Shown: positions 23,966-29,550 of the stretch, one piece after another
Position numbering within the stretch: position 1 is the first letter of the stretch
Layout of the letters: every line of letters begins with the position of its first letter
NCBI GenBank assembly: GCA_029265085.1
Contig: JAJUJY010000040.1
Span: 1-29,550 of the forward strand
Length of the DNA stretch: 29,550 nucleotides
Direction: 5' to 3'
Source of the DNA: Chloroflexota bacterium
GTDB taxonomy: Bacteria > Chloroflexota > Anaerolineae > Anaerolineales > Anaerolineaceae
The notes under the pieces: model-generated
The model's input: only the letters and a program-made list of their open reading frames with translations
What the model was told of the DNA's origin: nothing
Databases searched by the model: none
Program-made: the position numbers and the translations under genes

Positions 23966-25354
23966 ATGAAACCAAAAATTCGTAATTTAGCGCTGGGAGC
24001 CCTATCTCTGCTGATTGGATTACTGGCAGCTTATCTTGCGCTTCCGGCCGAATCCACGATCCAACGCAATGGTGAAGCCATTCTGGTCAAGGAACGCGGC
24101 TTAACGGTTGCAAATGTAATTAATGCCGCAGGACTTGCGCTCAGCCCGCAAGATACCATTTCTCCTCCACCAAGCACCTTGATGTTCGGCCGTCCAACCA
24201 TCCTAATTGAGACTTCTCGAATCGTTCAATTTGAAATCTATCCTGGTGGAGAGAAAAAAGAAATTACCTCAAGCAGCCGGAACGCAGCTGAATTATTGGA
24301 GCAGGCACAAATTCCTCTCAATAACGGTGACCGCCTCTTATCCAATGGTGCGGTGATCTCCCCCAATGATACGCTAGCAGCAGCTCCAGCATTTCTGATC
24401 CAAATATATAAAGCGGTCCCAGTTACTTTCCTTTCTGCCGGGCAAGAACAAACTTTTACTTCCAGCGCGGAAACCATCGGGCAGGCTTTATGGGAGGCTG
24501 GCATCCGCTGGACATCCGCAGACCGCCTGGAACCACCAGCCAGCTCACTGCTGCAGGAACCCGTTACGGTAAAATTGGTCCCCGCCCGACCCCTGGTCAT
24601 TCAGGTACAGGGACAGACGATCACTGCACTTTCTTCAGCCAACACCGTGGGAGAAGCGCTAACTAATACTGGAATCGCTTTACAAGGATTGGATTACAGT
24701 ATTCCTGGTGAATCAGAACCGCTGCCGCAAGATGGCAATATTCGCGTGGTACGGGTTCGTGAAGAAATCCTGTTGGAGCAAAAAGCGATCCCCTTTAAAA
24801 ATGATTACCAGGCAGACCCAGAAACTGAGTTAGACCAACGCCGGGTAATCACACCGGGAGAGTTTGGGCTGGAAGTATCACGGATTCGCGTCCGCTATGA
24901 AGACGGACAGGAAACAACACGCCAGGCCGAAGCACAATATGTAGCCAAGGAGCCCCAAAACCAGTTGGTTGGATATGGCACAAAAGTGGTCGTCCGCACA
25001 ATGGATACCCCTTCGGGACCGATTGAATACTGGCGCGCAGTTACTGTGTATGCAACCTCCTACTCACCATGCCGGTCAGGCGGAGACAGGTGTTATCCTG
25101 GCACCAGCCTGGGACTCCCCGTCCAACGCGGTGTAGTGGGCGTCACGCGCGCCTGGTATAGCTGGATGGCAGGCCAGCAAGTTTATGTTCCTGGATACGG
25201 GCAAGCCACGGTTGCAGATGTTGGCGGCGGCATTCCGGGAACCTATTGGATTGACCTGGGATTTAGCGATAGCGATTTTGAGTCCTGGCACTCCAACGTT
25301 ACCATCTATTTTCTTACCCCAATACCAGCGAGTATCCCTTGGATCCTTCCTTAG
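23966..25354 (+). CDS. YabE-like cell-wall protein: DUF348 repeats, G5 and 3D domains
   Basis: This exported or membrane-anchored protein of 462 residues has an N-terminal hydrophobic helix (about 7-29). Up to three DUF348 ubiquitin-like repeats follow, near RNAAELLEQAQIPL, AETIGQALWEAGI and ANTVGEALTNTGI. A G5-like segment (IPFKNDYQADPETELDQRRV) follows, then a C-terminal 3D/double-psi barrel domain with Cys residues in SPCRSGGDRCYPG and an Asp in ATVADVGGG-type catalytic loops. Related proteins (YabE, Rpf family) are lytic or wall-remodelling factors. The next gene is ksgA, overlapping by 16 nt, the same neighbour as in Bacillus. Confidence 0.78.
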   Translation: MKPKIRNLALGALSLLIGLLAAYLALPAESTIQRNGEAILVKERGLTVANVINAAGLALSPQDTISPPPSTLMFGRPTILIETSRIVQFEIYPGGEKKEITSSSRNAAELLEQAQIPLNNGDRLLSNGAVISPNDTLAAAPAFLIQIYKAVPVTFLSAGQEQTFTSSAETIGQALWEAGIRWTSADRLEPPASSLLQEPVTVKLVPARPLVIQVQGQTITALSSANTVGEALTNTGIALQGLDYSIPGESEPLPQDGNIRVVRVREEILLEQKAIPFKNDYQADPETELDQRRVITPGEFGLEVSRIRVRYEDGQETTRQAEAQYVAKEPQNQLVGYGTKVVVRTMDTPSGPIEYWRAVTVYATSYSPCRSGGDRCYPGTSLGLPVQRGVVGVTRAWYSWMAGQQVYVPGYGQATVADVGGGIPGTYWIDLGFSDSDFESWHSNVTIYFLTPIPASIPWILP

Positions 25355-26196
25355 ATCACCTCCCCCCACTTGAAGTAGCGGCATTATTGCGCGCGCACCG
25401 ATTAACGCCCAAAAAAGGGCTTGGTCAAAATTTTTTAGTTGATTCCAACGCATTAAAACGATTGGTAGCAGCCGCAGAAATTCCAGCCGATGCAGCAATC
25501 CTGGAAATTGGCCCGGGACTTGGCAGCCTGACTCGCTACCTGGCACGATCTGCCCGGAAAGTAGTTGCCGTAGAGATTGATCAAAACTTAATCCCGGTGC
25601 TTGCGGAAGTTCTAAGCAAAGAAACCAACGTGCAAATTATTCATGGGGATATCCTGGAATTGGACCCGGCAAATATCATCGGCGAGGATGGTTACCTGGT
25701 CGTTGCAAACATTCCTTATTACATCACCTCTGCAATTATCCGCCATCTACTAGAATCGCCTCAGAAGCCCTCCAGAGTGGTTTTAACGATGCAAAAAGAG
25801 GTGTCTGAAAGAATATGTGCTGAACCGGGTGATATGAGCCTGCTTGCCCTCAGTGTGCAGGTTTATGGGCAGCCACGCCCGGTCTTGCGTATCCCCGCCG
25901 GTGCATTTTATCCCCCGCCCCAGGTGGATTCAGCCACGCTGCGTATTGACCTGTATCCGGAGCCGCTGATTCCAGTCAACCAAATGGACACCTTTTTCCG
26001 GTTAATCAAGGCTGGTTTCAGCCAAAAACGGAAAACCTTGCGCAACACCTTATCTTCCGGTTTACACCAGCCTGCCGACAAAATAGTCGCCATCCTCACC
26101 CAGGCTGGGATTGATCCCCAGCGCAGAGCTGAGACTCTTTCACTGCCGGAATGGAAAACATTAACCGGGTTATTTCTAGAAATAACCCGGCAATAA
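25339..26196 (+). CDS. ksgA: 16S rRNA (adenine1518/1519-N6)-dimethyltransferase
   Basis: This protein of 285 residues dimethylates the two adenines in the 3'-terminal helix of 16S rRNA, using AdoMet. It has the N-terminal KGLGQNFLVD, motif I EIGPGLGSLT, acidic strand VVAVEID, a GDILEL site and catalytic VANIPYYIT (family NLPY). The C-terminal domain segment is GAFYPPPQVDSA. The proposed start is TTG at 25339, overlapping the upstream gene by 16 nt; no better start lies before the conserved N-terminus. A perfect 26-nt palindrome forms the last codons and may stop transcription. Confidence 0.92.
   Translation: MDPSLDHLPPLEVAALLRAHRLTPKKGLGQNFLVDSNALKRLVAAAEIPADAAILEIGPGLGSLTRYLARSARKVVAVEIDQNLIPVLAEVLSKETNVQIIHGDILELDPANIIGEDGYLVVANIPYYITSAIIRHLLESPQKPSRVVLTMQKEVSERICAEPGDMSLLALSVQVYGQPRPVLRIPAGAFYPPPQVDSATLRIDLYPEPLIPVNQMDTFFRLIKAGFSQKRKTLRNTLSSGLHQPADKIVAILTQAGIDPQRRAETLSLPEWKTLTGLFLEITRQ
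26165..26190. repeat. Perfect 26-nt palindrome inside the 3' end of ksgA
   Basis: Two 13-nt arms with no spacer (26165-26177 and 26178-26190) code for Gly-Leu-Phe-Leu-Glu-Ile-Thr-Arg near the KsgA C-terminus. The stop codon follows 3 nt later. RNA could form a stem of about 11 bp with a small loop. It lies between convergent ksgA and the glycosyltransferase gene and may pause or stop transcription both ways, but it has no U-run. Confidence 0.6.
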
Positions 26197-26216
26197 TCCC
26201 GAAAAAGTTTCGATAT

Positions 26217-26960
26217 TTATCGGACAGCGCGTTTATTACGCAAGTCGGTATAAAAACCAGGCAGCAGCCATACCCGGTATGCAGCTTCTAATTGGATTCG
26301 GAAGGACATCTTAGAGGTTCCCCACCGCCGGTCTGCAAAATAGATGGGGATCTCCCTGAATTTAAAGCCCAAGAGATGTGCCAGGTAAGCCATTTCAACC
26401 TGGAATATATAACCGTTGGAACGTACTCTTTCAAGCGGCATTGCCTTGAGCGTGGTATGTTTCCACAAACGAAAACCACCTGTGACATCCCGCAAAGCCA
26501 GTCCCAAGATGGTGCGGGCGTAAAAATTACCAAAACCGGATAATGCTTTTCGCCAGAACGGCCAACTCTCATCCAGTTTTCCACCAGCCACATAACGCGA
26601 CCCAAGCGCCACATCACAATTACAATCTTCCAAAGCCTGCACCAGTTCCACCACCTTTTCCACCGGGTGGGAAAAATCAGCATCCATTTGACCAACCGCT
26701 TCAGCACCCTGTTTCAGGGCGTATTGGAACCCTTGAATGTATGCAGTTCCCAACCCCAGTTTTCCTGTCCGGTGCAGCACCTGCACCCGGCCATTGGTTT
26801 CCTGGCTCAATTGATCAGCTATGGCACCCGTTCCATCTGGGCTGTTATCATCAACTACCAACAGACTCAAGTCGGGCAAAGGCAGTGCAAACAATGCAGA
26901 AACAAGTTTAGGCAGGTTTTCTGCCTCATTATATGTGGGTATAACAATTGTAGTTTTCAA
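26217..26960 (-). CDS. Family 2 glycosyltransferase, polyprenol-phosphate mannose synthase-like
   Basis: This protein of 247 residues matches DPM1-type GT2 enzymes that transfer a sugar from a nucleotide donor to polyprenyl phosphate. It has the N-terminal strand IVIPTYNEAENL, nucleotide-binding DDNSPDGT (37-44), the metal-binding DAD (93-95), VTGGFRLW and the acceptor-side DRRWGTSKMS. No C-terminal membrane domain is present, as in the single-domain class. The start is TTG, 6 nt after the response regulator stop (TAGGG acts as SD). It is the last gene of the roadblock operon, which links envelope glycosylation to a signalling module. Confidence 0.85.
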   Translation of the reverse strand: MKTTIVIPTYNEAENLPKLVSALFALPLPDLSLLVVDDNSPDGTGAIADQLSQETNGRVQVLHRTGKLGLGTAYIQGFQYALKQGAEAVGQMDADFSHPVEKVVELVQALEDCNCDVALGSRYVAGGKLDESWPFWRKALSGFGNFYARTILGLALRDVTGGFRLWKHTTLKAMPLERVRSNGYIFQVEMAYLAHLLGFKFREIPIYFADRRWGTSKMSFRIQLEAAYRVWLLPGFYTDLRNKRAVR

Positions 26961-26966
26961 TGAACC

Positions 26967-27821
26967 CTACCGATAGATTTTTTCTAAGGCAGCGATTAAT
27001 TGCTCCAAATTACGGGCTGGCTGCCTTGAAGGTATATATTCTTTAATTTCAACCGCCAGGGATTTTCCTTCAAAAACACCTTGATTACGGTCTTGATCAC
27101 GATAAAAATATTCAAAAGATTGTTCTAAACGCTTGCGTAAGCGCTCAACAAAGGTGGTCTTGTTTTCCGCCTTGGAAATCAAAACAAAGTCGGTTTGGGA
27201 CAAATGCCCAAAGAAATCTTCGAGACTACCCAAATCGCGCAGCGTGTCCCGCATCATCAGGGCAACTGCACGCAGTAAATCATCAGACGCAACAAAACCA
27301 TAGGTCTCGCGGAAGTAATCCAGATTTTTAAGAGAAACCACAAAGATTGCCGCGGATGGGTTATGAAGCCATTGTTCAAGATGCTCATTAACCAGGCTGC
27401 CTTCAGGGACTTCGGTGACTGGATTCGTTAAGGTGGCTTGTTTCGCCCGGTTCAAGGTATTGCGGACACGCAAACGCAATTCCTGAATATCAAACGGTTT
27501 GGTAATATAATCATCGGCCTGCAAGCCCAATCCTTGCAGCCGGTCCACCCGATCGCGTTTCTCGGTCAGAAAGATAATCGGGATATCTTTTGTTTTTCGG
27601 TTTGTGCGTAATCGACGAGCCACCTCAAAACCATCAATATCTGGTAAGCGAATATCCAGGATCACCAGATTTGGCTGCGAAGTCTGGCAGGCTCGCACCC
27701 CATCCTCACCCCAGTTAACCGTTAAAACCTCATAACCTTGAACGCGGAAATATGCATTGAGCATATCCGCGACATCCAGGTCATCTTCGACGATCAGGAT
27801 GGTTGATTTTTGTTCGTCCAC
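26967..27821 (-). CDS. Response regulator with REC domain and degenerate GGDEF-like domain
   Basis: This protein of 284 residues has a REC domain (about 1-125) with acidic pocket E12/D13/D14, phospho-acceptor D56 (VILDIRLPD), T86 and K108 (ITKPFD), so it looks phosphorylatable. The C-terminal part aligns in pattern with GGDEF domains: LTNPVTEVPEGS where active enzymes have LTDxLTGLPNR, and SQTDFVL in place of GGEEF. The catalytic motif is lost, so diguanylate cyclase activity is not expected; it may bind nucleotides or partners. It starts with GTG, 7 nt after the V4R gene stop. Confidence 0.83.
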   Translation of the reverse strand: MDEQKSTILIVEDDLDVADMLNAYFRVQGYEVLTVNWGEDGVRACQTSQPNLVILDIRLPDIDGFEVARRLRTNRKTKDIPIIFLTEKRDRVDRLQGLGLQADDYITKPFDIQELRLRVRNTLNRAKQATLTNPVTEVPEGSLVNEHLEQWLHNPSAAIFVVSLKNLDYFRETYGFVASDDLLRAVALMMRDTLRDLGSLEDFFGHLSQTDFVLISKAENKTTFVERLRKRLEQSFEYFYRDQDRNQGVFEGKSLAVEIKEYIPSRQPARNLEQLIAALEKIYR

Positions 27822-27828
27822 GTTTTCT

Positions 27829-28461
27829 CTATCCGATCGGCTCTTTTAGAATTTCAAATTCACAGACCGGGTCGCCAACCGCGATACACTTGGTTTCATT
27901 TACCCGGAATTCACTCCCGCCGGAAACCCATTTCAGGCTTTCCTGCAGCAAACCGGTTGCCATGTAGCAGTCCGGTTTATCCGCTTTTCGACCCCAGCAG
28001 ACCGGGCAGCGGTGGATCGTATAAATGAGGTGCGTATCATTTTCAATACAGGTTGAATGTTGGTCACTGATCTGGCTGAAGATTTTGGCCATAATCGGGA
28101 TGCCTATGCGCAGCTTGGCTTGGAGCGGCAATACTTTGAAAGCCATGTCACCCACACCAGCCAATGCGCCAAAATTCCGCAGCACATCGGTGAAGGTTGC
28201 CCGTCCAGCCCGCAGTGCAAGTCCACGGCCACCCCGCGGTCCGTACATTTCCTCCAGTGCGCCATTGATCGAGGAAAAATCCGCAAAATCAAAAGCGCGA
28301 TCCAGGGAATCTGAAGGATAGTTGTCAATCAGATTTGTCTGGTTGGCAAGGTTTAAGATTGCATTGACCCCATTCTTGCCCATCACATCTTCCAAGGCAA
28401 GAATAGCAATTCGAGCAGCCTTGTTGGGATAGTAAAACCCACTCTTTGGGATTGGTTCCAT
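27829..28461 (-). CDS. V4R domain protein
   Basis: This protein of 210 residues ends in a V4R (4-vinyl reductase) domain (about 85-205). That domain is a small-molecule-binding fold found in transcription regulators and in bacteriochlorophyll-related proteins. Its Cys cluster C152-x2-C155-x9-C165 with C192 and C200 could bind a metal or a hydrophobic ligand. It lies between a roadblock gene (11 nt upstream) and the response regulator (7 nt downstream). It is therefore probably the sensory part of this signalling operon. The ligand is not known. Confidence 0.78.
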   Translation of the reverse strand: MEPIPKSGFYYPNKAARIAILALEDVMGKNGVNAILNLANQTNLIDNYPSDSLDRAFDFADFSSINGALEEMYGPRGGRGLALRAGRATFTDVLRNFGALAGVGDMAFKVLPLQAKLRIGIPIMAKIFSQISDQHSTCIENDTHLIYTIHRCPVCWGRKADKPDCYMATGLLQESLKWVSGGSEFRVNETKCIAVGDPVCEFEILKEPIG

Positions 28462-28472
28462 GATGATCGCCT

Positions 28473-28844
28473 TTAAATGAGTTTCGTCAGGTCTTCGGCT
28501 GCGCGCCGCATATCCAGGAAAATCAGGCCAAGCTTTGCCTGTTCGCGAGCCAGAGCTGTCAAAACAGCATCTTCTCCAACAGACATTAACACAACATACC
28601 CTTTTTGGCCTTTAATATATACCTGCTCTAGCGAACCACGCCCTAATTCACTGGCAATCCGTTCGCCCAGGGAAAGCATTGCTGCCGACATTGCGGAAAC
28701 ACGATCTTCCTCTACCCCTTGCGGGAGAGCGGAGGCGATGGTCAAACCATCGACGCTAACGATTGCAGAGGCTTCGATATCGGGTGAAGATGCCTGGAGT
28801 TCGCGCAGGCGCTCCACCATCAGTTGAGTACGCGACTTCGTCAA
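28473..28844 (-). CDS. Roadblock/LC7 domain protein
   Basis: This single-domain protein of 123 residues follows the MglB/roadblock pattern: N-terminal helix, AIVSVDGLTIASALP sheet turn, long helix AMSAAMLSLGERIASELGRG, strands QVYIKGQKGYVVLMSVG. MglB-type proteins regulate small Ras-like GTPases, and dimerise. No GTPase gene is visible in the window. It starts with TTG, supported by GAGGTG 5 nt upstream. It is first in the operon. Confidence 0.82.
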   Translation of the reverse strand: MTKSRTQLMVERLRELQASSPDIEASAIVSVDGLTIASALPQGVEEDRVSAMSAAMLSLGERIASELGRGSLEQVYIKGQKGYVVLMSVGEDAVLTALAREQAKLGLIFLDMRRAAEDLTKLI

Positions 28845-28992
28845 GGCTACACCTCATCTGTGGGGATTTCAAAAGGATCCTTTGACTGGCATATACAAAT
28901 TAAACAGGTTGCAAGAAATGGCCCACCCTATCATAAAACCCGGTCATATGCCAGACAATATTTCCCTATCTGTTTATACCAGACCAATTACT

Positions 28993-29021
28993 AATTTAGC
29001 ACAGGCTTAAAACCATGTCAA
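28993..29021 (-). promoter_or_regulatory. Promoter of the roadblock/V4R/REC operon
   Basis: TTGACA (29021-29016) and TAAATT (28998-28993, 4 of 6) on the minus strand with exactly 17 nt between. It is oriented toward the TTG start at 28844. Confidence 0.5.
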
Positions 29022-29081
29022 GCTGAAGGACTTTCTAAAATTGATAGCTCAAATTCGGCCTCAAAAATTATCCTTAAAGGG

Positions 29082-29110
29082 TTGACGATTCTGAAAATCA
29101 CTGCTATACT
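29082..29110 (+). promoter_or_regulatory. Promoter of tRNA-Gly
   Basis: TTGACG (29082-29087), 17 nt, TATACT (29105-29110). Transcription would begin about 17 nt before the tRNA. Confidence 0.7.
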
Positions 29111-29134
29111 CTTGGTCACAATGAAATAAGTGAT

Positions 29135-29207
29135 GCGGGCGTGGTTCAGTTGGTAGAATGTCTCCTTGCCAAGGAGAAGGTCGTGGGTTCGAGTCCCATC
29201 GCCCGCT
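29135..29207 (+). tRNA. tRNA-Gly (GCC)
   Basis: A complete cloverleaf of 73 nt. The acceptor stem is GCGGGCG/CGCCCGC, anticodon stem TCTCC/GGAGA, anticodon GCC (29168-29170), T-stem GTGGG/CCCAT (one G-T pair), discriminator T. CCA is not encoded. Confidence 0.95.
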
Positions 29208-29209
29208 CT

Positions 29210-29235
29210 ACTCCCCGATGAGGGGAGTTTTTATT
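29210..29235 (+). terminator. Terminator after tRNA-Gly
   Basis: A 7-bp stem ACTCCCC/GGGGAGT (29210-29216 with 29222-29228) has a GATGA loop and a T-rich tail. Confidence 0.8.
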
Positions 29236-29261
29236 TCCCGAAAATCGGCCGGTAGTTTTTC

Positions 29262-29290
29262 TTGACCAATTTCCGGTTGTTTGTTAAAAT
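29262..29290 (+). promoter_or_regulatory. Promoter of tRNA-Cys
   Basis: TTGACC (29262-29267), 17 nt, TAAAAT (29285-29290). It lies about 20 nt before the tRNA, the same layout as the tRNA-Phe and tRNA-Gly promoters. Confidence 0.65.
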
Positions 29291-29310
29291 CTTCCTCATT
29301 GATCAGTTAT

Positions 29311-29381
29311 GGCGACGTGGCCAAGTGGCAAGGCAAGGGTCTGCAAAACCCTGATCATGGGTTCAAATCCCATCGTCGCCT
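29311..29381 (+). tRNA. tRNA-Cys (GCA)
   Basis: A complete cloverleaf of 71 nt. The acceptor stem is GGCGACG/CGTCGCC, anticodon stem AGGGT/ACCCT, anticodon GCA (29343-29345), T-arm ATGGG-TTCAAAT-CCCAT, discriminator T. CCA is not encoded. Degenerate copies of its 3' half follow downstream. Confidence 0.95.
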
Positions 29382-29390
29382 CTCCAAACT

Positions 29391-29413
29391 AGAGCCTGCA
29401 AAGGCTCTTTTTT
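29391..29413 (+). terminator. Terminator after tRNA-Cys
   Basis: A 7-bp stem AGAGCCT/AGGCTCT (29391-29397 with 29402-29408) has a GCAA loop and six T. A near copy (GAAA loop) occurs at 29475-29497 in the downstream repeat. Confidence 0.85.
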
Positions 29414-29416
29414 ATT

Positions 29417-29550
29417 GATCATGGGTTTCGCATCGAGCGGTCTGTGACAAATCCCATCGTCGCCTATCAAAACTAGAGCCTGAAAAGGCTCTTTTTTATA
29501 GATCATGGGTTTCGCATAGAGCGATCTGAGACAAATCCAAACTTCGCAAC
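29417..29550 (+). repeat. Tandem degenerate copies of the tRNA-Cys 3' half plus terminator
   Basis: From 29417 the sequence repeats the tRNA-Cys variable/T-arm region (GATCATGGGTT), then about 21 nt not in the tRNA. It then resumes with AAATCCCATCGTCGCC, a 16-nt exact match to the tRNA 3' end, and a copy of the AGAGCCT terminator. This unit is 84 nt (29417-29500). A second copy (29501 to the window end) is more decayed. It keeps GATCATGGGTTTCGCAT, but its 3'-end match is degraded. The array continues past the edge, so its full extent is unknown. Confidence 0.8.

Larger units (their letters stand above)
28845..29134. other. Intergenic region with divergent promoters and a long leader
   Basis: No gene is visible. 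On the minus strand TTGACA (29021-29016), 17 nt, TAAATT (28998-28993) would give a leader of about 140 nt for the roadblock operon. That leader contains a 9-bp inverted repeat (28886-28894 with 28946-28954). On the plus strand it holds the tRNA-Gly promoter. Confidence 0.55.

Noticed and set aside
1..29550. CRISPR arrays, IS elements, prophage genes
   Set aside because: No regularly spaced repeats, transposase or phage structural genes were found on either strand; the only tandem repeat is the tRNA-Cys derived one.

Overview
The window looks like a chromosomal segment of a Chloroflexota bacterium, most likely an Anaerolineae-type lineage. This is inferred from gene content only: Thr/Pro-rich linkers in secreted lipoproteins, a DUF3048 lipoprotein, a YkuD L,D-transpeptidase, a DUF2085/DUF4126 membrane protein pair, and a menaquinone plus succinate dehydrogenase cluster. 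It is ordinary housekeeping and envelope DNA. There is no prophage, IS element or CRISPR array. The unusual signals are small: regulatory RNA-like elements, leaderless starts, one interrupted gene and a tRNA-derived repeat.

Layout. 1-3930 (plus): the 3' end of a DNA methyltransferase, an AlkD-like glycosylase, a CASTOR/POLLUX-like channel and a nucleoside phosphorylase, closed by a strong terminator. 3940-4095 (minus): a compact transcription unit with a promoter, a switch-like leader, a perfect Shine-Dalgarno (SD) sequence and a 16-codon ORF. 4136-8133: a DUF3048 lipoprotein (minus), DUF2085 and DUF4126 membrane proteins (plus) and an L,D-transpeptidase (minus). 8250-17730: respiratory quinone metabolism. 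A UbiA-family and a MenA-family prenyltransferase diverge from one palindromic -10 element. An NMT1/SsuA-type ABC importer and a UbiD-family decarboxylase lie on the minus strand. The sdhCDAB operon runs on the plus strand and would use the quinone. 17857-18900: an ABM-fold protein and an N-formylglutamate amidohydrolase-like protein. 19231-23301: a SNF2 helicase split by an in-frame stop, followed by its SWIM-domain companion. 23309-26196: a small membrane protein, tRNA-Phe, a YabE-like G5/3D protein and KsgA. 26217-28844 (minus): a roadblock, V4R, response regulator and glycosyltransferase operon. 29135-29550: tRNA-Gly and tRNA-Cys, then tandem degenerate copies of the tRNA-Cys 3' half and its terminator.

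How the genes fit together. The two prenyltransferases and the UbiD protein could supply late steps of menaquinone synthesis, possibly by the futalosine branch, and succinate dehydrogenase would reduce the product. YabE beside KsgA matches a synteny known in Firmicutes. The roadblock/V4R/REC operon looks like a signalling module. Several genes (menA, ubiA, DUF2085, yabE) have a -10 hexamer only 6-8 nt before the start codon, which suggests leaderless mRNAs. Other genes have strong SD sequences, so both initiation modes appear to be in use.
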